Positions 1 through 8,478 of a stretch of DNA of 21,066 nt are shown here, in pieces. The position numbers and the translations under genes are program-made. Each line of letters begins with the position of its first letter. The first letter of the stretch is position 1. The notes below the pieces were generated by a model. That model had not been told where the DNA came from. It did not search any database and worked only from the letters and a program-made list of their open reading frames with translations. Where the stretch lies: NCBI GenBank assembly GCA_024227975.1, contig JAAETV010000285.1, positions 1 through 21,066 of the forward strand. The letters run 5' to 3'. The stretch is from Actinomycetes bacterium (GTDB lineage Bacteria; Actinomycetota; Acidimicrobiia; Acidimicrobiales; SZUA-35).

Positions 1-2
1 TG

Positions 3-2177
3 CGACAGGCAATCAGCAGTGGCGGTGGTTCTGGGTTCGTCGCCTCACTGGCCCTGGCCAATGTGGGGAATCTCCTCTTTCACACGATCGCAAGCCATCG
101 CATGGGCCCGGAGAGCTATGGAGCGCTCGGCACCCTCCTGGCCGTGATGCTCGCCGCCTCCTTGCCGGCGGCCACCCTCCAGGTGGCCACGACCAAGGCC
201 GCAGCCGAGACCTTGGCCATGGCCCAAGGTGGCCCGACCTCGGCGCAGCGACTGACGATTCGTGTTGGTCTCGGAGCACTCGCAGGGGCAGCGCTGACAA
301 TGACCGCAGGCCCGGTCCTGGCCTCGTATCTGCACCTCGACTCGATCGTTCCCATCTTGTGGATGGCGGCCTTCCTGGTCCCGTCGTTCGTTGGGACGGT
401 CGGGCGCGGCATTCTTCTCGCCGACTATCGCTTCGGGGCCCTTGCCGGGTCCATCACGGCCAGCACGGCGGCAAAGGTGACAGCAGCCTGGTTCTTGTTG
501 AACGCCGGCACCAGCCTGTCAACGGCGACCGCACTCATCTTCTTCGTCGAGACCCTGCTGGCCGTCTCACTGCTGTGGCGAGCCCGTCGTTGGCTCACCA
601 GAAGGGGCTTGCCGCTCCGAGTCCGATGGTGTGACACCTGGGATTCAGCCACTGCGTTCTCGGGGCTCTGGGCCATGTTGGCGGTTGACCTGATCTTCGC
701 CAGACACTTCCTGCCGGCCCACGATGCCGGGGGGTATATCGCCGCAGCCACCGTCGCTCGAGCGGTGTTGTTCGTACCCCAGTCGATAGCACTCGTCGCC
801 CATGCCAAGATGGTCCGGGCCGAAGCGACCGAGGTCGCGAAGATACTGCGCGGAGCCTTGGCGGCAACGCTTGCAGTCAGCATCGCAGCAATAGTTGTGG
901 TCTTCGTGGGCGGTCATGTACTCATGACGCGGGTCTTTGGAAGTGAGTTCGCACCGGCCAACTCACTGGTCACCATCCTCGCAGTCACGGCCGGGATACT
1001 GGCCGCCACAAACCTCTTCGTCCACTATCGGCTGGCCCTCGGACTCGGTGCTGGCTCAGTCTGGTTCGGCCCGGTTCTGATCGTGGTCTCAGCCCTGCTC
1101 TTCCACCGCTCTCCGACTCAGGTTGCGCTGGCATCGGTAGTTGGCGCGGTCGCCGCTCTGTGGCTCAGCTTTCCTGGCTCCTTGAAGGGTCGTACCCCAT
1201 CCAGCCACGAGCCCCTCGCCTTCCCGGCCTCAATCGATGTCTCGATCATCCTGCCCGTCTACAACTCCGGACCGTCAGCCGTCGCACAGATCGAAGACGT
1301 GGCGGCGATCATGAGCCGCACGGGCTGGTCCTTCGAGATCATCGTCGTCGATGACGGGTCGAGCGACGGGACCGCTCAGGGTCTCGGGGAGCTTGACCAG
1401 CGGTCCATTCGCCTGATCATGAACGAGACAAATCGGGGTAGGGGGGCCGCACTTCGAGACGGGATCGAGGTCGCGGCCGGGGCCAGGATCGCGTTTCTGG
1501 ACGCAGACGGAGACATCGCTCCATCACATATCCCGCACTATCTCGACCTGCTCACGCTGTACGGAGCTGACGCCGTGATCGGGTCGAAACGTCACCCGGA
1601 ATCGATCGTTGAGTATCCGCCGATCCGACGCGTCTATTCGTGGGGCTTCCAGCTGTTGGTCCGTCTCCTGTTTCGCGTCTCGGTTTCTGATACCCAAGTG
1701 GGGGTCAAGGTGTTCACCCGGGAGACTCTCCACGACGCACTACCGCACACGACCGAACGCGGTTTTGGCTTCGATCTCGAGTTGCTCAGTGTGGCCTATC
1801 GGGTCGGACACCGAAGGATCGTCGAAGCTCCGGTGGCGATTGGTCACCGCTTCTCGAGCACCGTCTCGTGGCGCTCAGCGGCGAAGATGGCCTGTTCGAT
1901 GGTCTCGATGCTCCGCCGGGTTCGATGGGTTGTCGGAACCACCCCTCACTACCCACCAACACGACGGTCGAATCCCGCCCCAACAGCCGCGATCCGATTG
2001 GACAAGCGTCTACCAACAGTTCGCAGCGCAAGGGCCACAGACCGGCTGATCGGCAACGATCCGAGCCTTGATCTCGGGGCGCCAGCGATGGTCTCGCCTT
2101 CTGGCCTGCCATCTAGTAGCGACTCGGGACGGGGAGATCCGAACCCCCGACCGGTGATGCCAGATCAAGTGCGCTAG
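3..2177 (+). CDS. Flippase-GT2 glycosyltransferase fusion protein (5' partial)
   Basis: The reading frame is open to the left edge, so the true start lies upstream; the GTG at 63 falls inside a hydrophobic segment and is not a credible start. Numbering from that GTG, residues 1 to about 385 hold many hydrophobic segments typical of polysaccharide flippases (Wzx/MATE-like). Residues from about 392 to 625 form a GT2 domain of the dolichyl-phosphate-mannose-synthase type: SIILPVYN, then VDDGSSDGT near 425-433, then the metal-binding LDADGD near 480, then GSKRHP and the DTQVGVKVF block. By inference the protein makes or loads a lipid-linked sugar and moves it or a related lipid across the membrane, for cell-surface glycan assembly. 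The tail after about 625 is Pro/Ser/Arg-rich, has no domain I recognise, and its last 18 codons run antisense through a tRNA-Pro-like sequence. Domain classes are fairly certain; the substrate is unknown. Confidence 0.8.
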   Translation, partial: RQAISSGGGSGFVASLALANVGNLLFHTIASHRMGPESYGALGTLLAVMLAASLPAATLQVATTKAAAETLAMAQGGPTSAQRLTIRVGLGALAGAALTMTAGPVLASYLHLDSIVPILWMAAFLVPSFVGTVGRGILLADYRFGALAGSITASTAAKVTAAWFLLNAGTSLSTATALIFFVETLLAVSLLWRARRWLTRRGLPLRVRWCDTWDSATAFSGLWAMLAVDLIFARHFLPAHDAGGYIAAATVARAVLFVPQSIALVAHAKMVRAEATEVAKILRGALAATLAVSIAAIVVVFVGGHVLMTRVFGSEFAPANSLVTILAVTAGILAATNLFVHYRLALGLGAGSVWFGPVLIVVSALLFHRSPTQVALASVVGAVAALWLSFPGSLKGRTPSSHEPLAFPASIDVSIILPVYNSGPSAVAQIEDVAAIMSRTGWSFEIIVVDDGSSDGTAQGLGELDQRSIRLIMNETNRGRGAALRDGIEVAAGARIAFLDADGDIAPSHIPHYLDLLTLYGADAVIGSKRHPESIVEYPPIRRVYSWGFQLLVRLLFRVSVSDTQVGVKVFTRETLHDALPHTTERGFGFDLELLSVAYRVGHRRIVEAPVAIGHRFSSTVSWRSAAKMACSMVSMLRRVRWVVGTTPHYPPTRRSNPAPTAAIRLDKRLPTVRSARATDRLIGNDPSLDLGAPAMVSPSGLPSSSDSGRGDPNPRPVMPDQVR

Positions 2178-2197
2178 CCAAACTCCACCCCGTCTTG
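2124..2197 (-). pseudogene. Degenerate tRNA-Pro(UGG)-like sequence
   Basis: Read on the minus strand, this 74-base stretch resembles a tRNA. It has a five-pair T-stem with one G-U, a T-loop TTCGGAT, a 3' acceptor strand CGTCCCG followed by A, a D-loop AGTTTGGCTA followed by GCGC, and an anticodon loop TCTGGCA that reads TGG (Pro). It is damaged: two mismatches in the acceptor stem, one in the D-stem, two at the outer end of the anticodon stem, a four-base variable loop, and G instead of T at position 8. No CCA is encoded. The T-arm and 3' acceptor strand are better kept than the 5' half. It overlaps the end of the flippase-GT gene in antisense. It is most likely a pseudo-tRNA or a leftover integration site; a functional but odd tRNA is less likely. 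Confidence 0.5.
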
Positions 2198-2308
2198 GGC
2201 TCCCGGCTCTGAACCGGCCAACCGTGGACACGGCTCCCAGCCATCAAACCGCCAGCCATCAGGGACCCTTCAGCCGCCAACTCAGACCGGGTCGGGCGTC
2301 AGTCCCCG

Positions 2309-2314
2309 TACACT
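2309..2314 (+). promoter_or_regulatory. Putative -10 box of tig (leaderless)
   Basis: TACACT matches the TANNNT pattern and lies seven bases before the GTG start at 2322, placing the likely transcription start at or next to the start codon. No Shine-Dalgarno sequence precedes that start. I saw no convincing -35 box. The rest of the 2178-2321 gap holds no gene I can support. Confidence 0.5.
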
Positions 2315-2321
2315 TCGATAC

Positions 2322-3713
2322 GTGAAATCGACAGTTGAGGCCCTCGAGGGCAACAAGGTCAAGGTCGTCGTCGAGGTCGAGGAATCGGAGTTCGAACGAG
2401 ACTTGGACGCCGCGTTCAAGCGCTTGGCCAAGGAGGTTCGCTTGCCCGGCTTTCGACCGGGCAAGGCGCCTCGCAAGGTCCTCGAAGCTCGGATCGGGCA
2501 GTCATACGCCCGAGACGAAGCGTTCCGCGAGGCCCTGCCCAACTACTACACCGAGGCCGTCAAGGAACACGAAGTCGATGTGATCGCTCCCCCCGAGATC
2601 GACATCACCGACGGCCATGAGGATGGCCCCGTGAGCTTCGATGCCGTCGTCGAGATCCGACCGTCGATCTCGGTCGACAGCTACCAGGCCCTCGAAATCG
2701 AGATCCCAGCCATCTATGTCAGCGAAACCGAGATTGACGAGGCCATCGACCGGATCCGATCCCGCTTGGGTGAATTGAAGACCGTCGACCGGGCCGGCGC
2801 CGGGGGTGATCGAGCGGTGATCAACATCGAGACCACCCACGGGGGCGAGTCCGTCCCCGGATTCACCACCGAGGGCTATGTCTACGAGATCGGTAGCGGA
2901 GCAGCCGGAGTCGTGGAGCTGGATGACCACCTCACCGGCGCGTCGGCCGGTGACTCCGTCGACTTCTCGGCCGACCATCCCGACGAAGACGAGGAGGAGC
3001 CTCTGGAGTTCAGCGTCGAGGTCCAGGAGATCCAGGAGATGGTGCTCCCCGAGGCGACTGATGAATGGGTGACCGAGAACAGCGAGTTCGAGACCCTGGA
3101 GGAGATGAGAGCCGACTACCGAACCAACATGGAGACAGCCAAGGTCAACCAGGCCATGGCTGCCCGTCGCAATGGGGTAGCCGAAAAGTTGGCGGAGTTG
3201 GTCGACGACGAGCTCGTGCCCTCCGCCATGATCGACATGGAGGTCGAGAACCGGGCCCAAGACATGGCCATGCGACTCCAGGCCCAAGGCGTCGACTTCG
3301 AGAGCTTCATGCAAATGACCGGCCAAACCCAGGAAGATCTGCTGGTCGAGCTACGAGGTCAGGCCGAGACCACATCGAAGCTCGACCTTGCCCTCCGAGC
3401 GATCGCCGAGGCCGAGAGCATCGAGGTCACTGACGCCGACATCACCGATCAGCTCAGTGAAGTGGCAGAACAGATCGATCGCCCTCTCGACGAGATTCAC
3501 AGCGAATTCGTCGACGCGGGCCGGATGTCGGCCCTGCGATCTGACCTGTTGAAAGGCAAAGCCCTCGACTGGGTCACCGACCGAGCCAAGCTTGTGGACG
3601 AGGATGGCCAACAAGTGAGCCCAGATGCGCTACAACTTCCAACCCAGGACGAAACATCCGGCGAGGGCCTAGAGGAGGCAGCGGTCGCCGGATCACGAGA
3701 GGACGACCAGTGA
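2322..3713 (+). CDS. tig: Trigger factor, ribosome-associated chaperone
   Basis: Trigger factor binds near the ribosome exit tunnel, cradles nascent chains and has a peptidyl-prolyl isomerase domain. The 463-residue product fits the family length. The N-terminal ribosome-binding domain carries the signature GFRPGKAP at residues 43-50. An FKBP-type region follows at roughly 150-240, then a helical SurA-like C-terminal domain at about 250-420. The tail is acidic and polar. The start is a GTG with no Shine-Dalgarno but with a -10-like box seven bases upstream, suggesting leaderless translation. The stop TGA overlaps the GTG start of clpP, and tig-clpP-clpX is a classic conserved order linking nascent-chain folding with proteolysis. 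Confidence 0.96.
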   Translation: MKSTVEALEGNKVKVVVEVEESEFERDLDAAFKRLAKEVRLPGFRPGKAPRKVLEARIGQSYARDEAFREALPNYYTEAVKEHEVDVIAPPEIDITDGHEDGPVSFDAVVEIRPSISVDSYQALEIEIPAIYVSETEIDEAIDRIRSRLGELKTVDRAGAGGDRAVINIETTHGGESVPGFTTEGYVYEIGSGAAGVVELDDHLTGASAGDSVDFSADHPDEDEEEPLEFSVEVQEIQEMVLPEATDEWVTENSEFETLEEMRADYRTNMETAKVNQAMAARRNGVAEKLAELVDDELVPSAMIDMEVENRAQDMAMRLQAQGVDFESFMQMTGQTQEDLLVELRGQAETTSKLDLALRAIAEAESIEVTDADITDQLSEVAEQIDRPLDEIHSEFVDAGRMSALRSDLLKGKALDWVTDRAKLVDEDGQQVSPDALQLPTQDETSGEGLEEAAVAGSREDDQ

Positions 3714-4357
3714 CGCCCGACCCCGCACAGGCGAGCTACATCATCCCACAAGTCATCGAGCAGACCAGTCGAGGCGAACGCGTCGCTGACATCTACTCGC
3801 GGCTGCTGAAGGACAACATCATCTTCTTGGGTACTCCCATTGATGATGGTGTTGCCAATGTGGTGAGTGCCCAGATGCTGCACCTCGAATCGGAGAACCC
3901 CGATCGTGACATCAGCGTCTACGTCAACTCGCCAGGTGGTGACATCAATGCGATGTTCGCCATCTACGACACGATGCAGTACATCAAACCCGACATCACA
4001 ACGATCTGTTTCGGCCAGGCCGCCTCGGCCGCCGCCATCTTGTTGGCAGCCGGCACCAACGGGAAGCGCTTGGCTCTACCCAACGCCAGGATCCTGCTCC
4101 ACCAGCCCTACACCGGGGCCCAAGGGCAGGTCTCCGATCTGGAGATCGCAGCCGCCGAAATCGAGCGTCTGAAGCGGGCCTTGGAGGAGATCCTGGCCCA
4201 CCACACCGGCCAGTCGATAGAGAAGGTGGCGGCCGATACTGACCGTGACTTTGTCATGACGGCCGAGGAAGCGAAAGAATACGGGATCATCGATGAGGTG
4301 TTGAGCGAGCGGAACAGCACTGATGCCAGTGGTCCGATCCGGGCCGTCGGCTCGTAG
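3710..4357 (+). CDS. clpP: ATP-dependent Clp protease proteolytic subunit
   Basis: This is the serine peptidase of the ClpXP protease; it forms stacked heptameric rings that degrade proteins fed by ClpX. The 215-residue product has catalytic Ser106 in GQAASA, His131 in LLHQP, and Asp180 in the DTDRD block, with spacings of 25 and 49 residues as in E. coli ClpP. The oxyanion-loop motif NSPGGD is at 73-78. The GTG start overlaps the tig stop by two bases, and a GAGAGGA Shine-Dalgarno-like stretch lies about eight bases upstream, so it is probably translationally coupled to tig. Many actinobacteria carry tandem clpP1-clpP2 here; only one copy is present at this locus, so any second subunit would be elsewhere. 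Confidence 0.97.
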   Translation: MTPDPAQASYIIPQVIEQTSRGERVADIYSRLLKDNIIFLGTPIDDGVANVVSAQMLHLESENPDRDISVYVNSPGGDINAMFAIYDTMQYIKPDITTICFGQAASAAAILLAAGTNGKRLALPNARILLHQPYTGAQGQVSDLEIAAAEIERLKRALEEILAHHTGQSIEKVAADTDRDFVMTAEEAKEYGIIDEVLSERNSTDASGPIRAVGS

Positions 4358-4369
4358 GGGGGTACTGAC

Positions 4370-5638
<1,269 letters not shown>

Positions 5639-5676
5639 TTCATTTCCATCATCTGAACATGGCGGCCTGAGCGACC

Positions 5677-7065
5677 TTGGACTTTCACACCGCGCTGGCC
5701 TACCTCGACCAGCACACGAACCTCGAGGGGAACCGGGCCACCCGATTCGATACGCACACTGGATTGGGCGGATCAGCGGGAGCAGCTGCTCCTCATCCCG
5801 ATCCAGGTCCCGTCATGCCAAACGCGGGCCAGACTTCGGGCCTATCGCTCGAGCCCATGGGGGTTCTTCTCTCGGCTCTGGGTGATCCCCACAAGGCCTA
5901 CCGCATCATCCATGTGACTGGGACCAACGGCAAGGGCTCGGTCACCCGTTTCATCAGCGCCCTGATCCAGGCCACCGACTTGTCGGTTGGGGCCTACACG
6001 AGCCCCAACATCGAGCGCATCAATGAACGTCTCAGCTGGGCTGGGCGCCCCATCAGCGACGAGGATTTCGGCAGGGTCATTGGCCTCCTGGCCTCCGTCG
6101 AGCCCATGCTCGACATCGTACCCAGCCGCTTCGAACTGCTGACGGCCGCAGCCTTCGTGTGGTTCGCCGAATTGGCCGTCGACGTTGCTGTTGTGGAGGT
6201 CGGTCTTCTCGGCCGATTCGATGCCACCAATGTCGTCGACAGTGATGTCGCCGTCGTCACCAACATCGGCAAGGACCACACCTCGGGCGGACCTGGGTGG
6301 CGTCAGGATGTGGCGGGGGAGAAGGCCGGAATCATCAAGCCGCAAAGCCACCTGATTCTCGGTTCTCCGATGGAGGAGCTGGCACCGATCTTCGAAGCTG
6401 AGAGCCCTCGAGCCACCTGGACCAGAGGTAGTGACTTCGATTTGGACTCGAACCGGCTCGCGGTCGGTGGCCGCCTGCTCGACCTCATCACGCCAGAGGC
6501 CAGCTACGACGAGCTCTTCCTGCCCTTCTATGGCCGTCACCAAGGTGACAACCTGGCTACTGCCATTTGTGCCGTCGAAGCCTTCTTCGGCCGGCCGGTG
6601 CAGCGGGATCTGATCGAGTTCGCCCTCACCACGGTCGAGCTTCCGGCCCGATTCGAGATCGTGGCTCGCGAACCGACCATCATCCTCGACGGAGCCCACA
6701 ACCCCGATGGGGTGAAGGCTGTGGCCGACACTCTCGACGAAGCTTTTGCCCGCCTTGGGTCCTGGGTGCTCGTCATCGGGTTGCTCAAGAGCAAGGACCC
6801 AACCGAGATGCTCGAGTCGATCCGGGCTTCAGGCTTCGACGCCATCATCTGCTGTGAACCGGATTGGTCACGGGCCCTGCCCGCCCAGGAGTTGGCCGCA
6901 GCGGCTGAGGCCATGGGGCTTTCGGCCGAGATCGTTGTCAAACCTGTCGACGCCTTTCATCGGGCCCTGGCTGTAACTGCGGCCGACGATCTGATCATGG
7001 TCTCCGGTACCCACTACATCGTTGGCGACATTCGCCCTGTTGCTCGCGCTATCGGTGCCGCCTAG
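5677..7065 (+). CDS. folC: Folylpolyglutamate synthase / dihydrofolate synthase
   Basis: FolC adds glutamate to folates (and often to dihydropteroate) using ATP. The 462-residue product has the P-loop GTNGKGS at 82-88, the folate-binding TSPNIERINER block, the Mur-ligase-like VTNIGKDH and GEKAGIIKP motifs, and ILDGAHNPDG in the C-terminal domain. Between the N-terminal FDTHTGL and the LEPMGVLLSALGDP stretch there is an insert of about 30 Gly/Ala/Pro-rich residues, longer than in well-studied enzymes. The start is TTG at 5677: the only in-frame ATG upstream (5659) runs into a TGA three codons later. No clear Shine-Dalgarno is seen. The gene follows clpX by 38 bases and probably shares its transcript. 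A five-pair AGGCC/GGCCT hairpin lies at 7064-7081, without a T-run. Confidence 0.94.
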   Translation: MDFHTALAYLDQHTNLEGNRATRFDTHTGLGGSAGAAAPHPDPGPVMPNAGQTSGLSLEPMGVLLSALGDPHKAYRIIHVTGTNGKGSVTRFISALIQATDLSVGAYTSPNIERINERLSWAGRPISDEDFGRVIGLLASVEPMLDIVPSRFELLTAAAFVWFAELAVDVAVVEVGLLGRFDATNVVDSDVAVVTNIGKDHTSGGPGWRQDVAGEKAGIIKPQSHLILGSPMEELAPIFEAESPRATWTRGSDFDLDSNRLAVGGRLLDLITPEASYDELFLPFYGRHQGDNLATAICAVEAFFGRPVQRDLIEFALTTVELPARFEIVAREPTIILDGAHNPDGVKAVADTLDEAFARLGSWVLVIGLLKSKDPTEMLESIRASGFDAIICCEPDWSRALPAQELAAAAEAMGLSAEIVVKPVDAFHRALAVTAADDLIMVSGTHYIVGDIRPVARAIGAA

Positions 7066-7133
7066 GCCTTCAGTTCGGCCTCCAATGAGCCGTAACAGTC
7101 AAGGTTGTGTGTCGATGCGCCGATGGGGGACCA

Positions 7134-7913
7134 ATGACTCGTTCCTGGAGATCCGACGCGGCCCCACAGCGGGGGGCTACGTTCTCGGAGTACGCCGTGA
7201 TCCTTGCCGTGCTCGTGGCCGCGACGATCGGGGCTCTCACCCTGCTCGAATCAGAGTCGGGTGACTATCTCAGCAACGCCGGGAGCGATATCGGCACCCC
7301 CAGAAGTCTGGCCGCCGACTATGACGGTTGGACCTCGCCCCTTGTACCCCCCTCGTTGACCCAACCACCAGCCCCAACAACGACCACCACGACTACGACC
7401 ACAACCACCACAACAACGACCGCCTCTTCTTCCACTACCACCTCTTCTTCCACGACCTCTTCTTCCACCACCTCGACAACTACTGCCCCCGGCTTTCCGA
7501 GCGGCGGTGTGATCCTCCAGGGGGCCATGAAGAGCGAGCAGAACCCAACCCTCTGCTTCGAGGCGATCAATCCCGGAGTGGACGGCTCGGGGGTCAGTGG
7601 TGGCCACACCTGTGATGGGGGTCAGGATCAGGAGATCGTCATGACGGGTACCGGCGTCGCCGTCGGCATCCAATTCGCCGATCCGGCAAGCGCCGGCCTG
7701 TGCCTGACCAACCAGAGTTCCAACGTCCAGCTCCTTACTTGTACTGGGGACGACAGGCAGATATGGGATATCGAGGATCTCGGCGGCGGTGTTTACTCCC
7801 TTCGCAACCGGGCGGAGGCCAAGTGTTTCCGCGACTCCCACCCAACCGGCGCAAGCAAGCTGAAGAACGGCAACTGCACCGGCCACGTCAGAACCCAGTT
7901 CCGGTTCTCCTAG
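7134..7913 (+). CDS. Flp-pilin-like secreted protein with Thr/Ser linker and ricin-B-like C-terminus
   Basis: The start chosen is the ATG at 7134, four bases after a GGGGG run that could serve as a ribosome site; a GTG at 7107 would add nine residues. The 259-residue product has a short basic leader, then QRG and ATFSEY: cleavage after Gly14 would leave Glu at +5 and Tyr at +6, the hallmark of Flp-type prepilins. A hydrophobic helix runs to about residue 35. A spacer of about 45 residues leads to a run of 15 threonines and Ser/Thr repeats (about 82-117). The C-terminal 140 residues contain several cysteines, LCLTNQ and a QIW motif at 209-211, as in ricin-type beta-trefoils. By inference it is a surface-exposed pilin-like adhesin or lectin. 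No Tad machinery genes lie beside it. The pilin start is clear; the lectin assignment is tentative. Confidence 0.75.
   Translation: MTRSWRSDAAPQRGATFSEYAVILAVLVAATIGALTLLESESGDYLSNAGSDIGTPRSLAADYDGWTSPLVPPSLTQPPAPTTTTTTTTTTTTTTTASSSTTTSSSTTSSSTTSTTTAPGFPSGGVILQGAMKSEQNPTLCFEAINPGVDGSGVSGGHTCDGGQDQEIVMTGTGVAVGIQFADPASAGLCLTNQSSNVQLLTCTGDDRQIWDIEDLGGGVYSLRNRAEAKCFRDSHPTGASKLKNGNCTGHVRTQFRFS
7377..7485 (+). repeat. Low-complexity ACN / TCTTCTTCC coding repeat
   Basis: Fifteen consecutive threonine codons (7377-7421), using all four ACN codons, are followed by three near-copies of a CCTCTTCTTCCAC unit spaced 18 and 15 bases apart. Together they encode the Thr/Ser linker of the pilin-like protein. 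The mixed codon use suggests selection for threonine rather than simple slippage, while the CTCTTCTTCCAC units look like a recent in-frame expansion. Such linkers are commonly extended and O-glycosylated in secreted proteins; that is inference here. Confidence 0.85.
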
Positions 7914-7963
7914 CGGGCCGCCCGATAGGCGTGACCGGGCGCTCCAAGCGGCTTCGCGATCGC

Positions 7964-7969
7964 TACCCT
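7964..7969 (+). promoter_or_regulatory. Putative -10 box of ndk (leaderless)
   Basis: TACCCT fits TANNNT and sits seven bases before the GTG start of ndk at 7977, the same spacing as at tig. No Shine-Dalgarno is present, and no clear -35 box was recognised. Confidence 0.5.
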
Positions 7970-7976
7970 CGCTCCC

Positions 7977-8390
7977 GTGAGTCGAACATTTGTGATCTGC
8001 AAACCCGATGCCGTCGAGCGTGGCTATGTCGGTGACATCTTCAATCGGATCGAGCGAAAGGGCCTCAAGCTGGTTGCAGCCGAGCTCCGCACCCTCGATT
8101 CCGAGACGTTGGGTCGTCACTATGGCGAACACCAGGGCAAGCCGTTCTATGACTCCCTGGTGTCTTTCATGAGCCGAAGCCCGGCCATGATCGCCGTTGT
8201 CGAGGGCCCCGAAGACACCTTTGCCATGGTGCGCACCCTCATGGGCCCCACCAACCCGGCCGAAGCCCCTCCTGGGACGATCCGAGGCGATCTCGGGACC
8301 GAGATGACCGAGAACCTCGTCCACGGTTCGGACTCGAACGAGTCGGCCGAGCGGGAGATTGCCATCTTCTTTCCCGCCCTGGCCAAGTAG
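7977..8390 (+). CDS. ndk: Nucleoside diphosphate kinase
   Basis: Ndk transfers the gamma phosphate from ATP to nucleoside diphosphates through a phosphohistidine. The 137-residue product matches the usual size. It begins SRTFVICKPDAV and carries the active-site block NLVHGSDS with catalytic His116. The Kpn-loop region around SFMSRSPAM and the nucleotide-binding RTLMGPTNP and IRGDLG motifs are intact. The GTG start at 7977 matches the family N-terminus exactly and has a -10-like TACCCT seven bases upstream but no Shine-Dalgarno, so a leaderless mRNA is likely. Its position after folC is a common actinobacterial arrangement, here interrupted by the pilin-like gene. Confidence 0.97.
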   Translation: MSRTFVICKPDAVERGYVGDIFNRIERKGLKLVAAELRTLDSETLGRHYGEHQGKPFYDSLVSFMSRSPAMIAVVEGPEDTFAMVRTLMGPTNPAEAPPGTIRGDLGTEMTENLVHGSDSNESAEREIAIFFPALAK

Positions 8391-8464
8391 TAGCACTCTC
8401 GTCTCATCGCCAAACCCCTGGTCAGGTCAGTGAGGCATCCCACCTCGGGCCAAAGTGGCGCCGA

Positions 8465-8470
8465 TAGGCT
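8465..8470 (+). promoter_or_regulatory. Putative -10 box of the radical SAM operon
   Basis: TAGGCT fits TANNNT and lies eight bases before the ATG at 8479, which lacks a Shine-Dalgarno sequence. It would drive a transcript starting at or next to the start codon and running into the DUF2344 and RNase E/G genes. No other feature was seen in the 88-base gap after ndk. Confidence 0.45.
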
Positions 8471-8478
8471 GAGCCGGA

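Noticed and set aside
7064..7081. Rho-independent terminator after folC
   Set aside because: AGGCC and GGCCT can form a five-pair hairpin starting in the folC stop codon, but there is no T-run and the stem is short.
7251..8396. A 381-codon minus-strand frame across ndk and the pilin-like gene
   Set aside because: It spans two convincing plus-strand genes and its product contains a low-complexity Arg/Gly run that is simply the antisense of the Thr/Ser linker.
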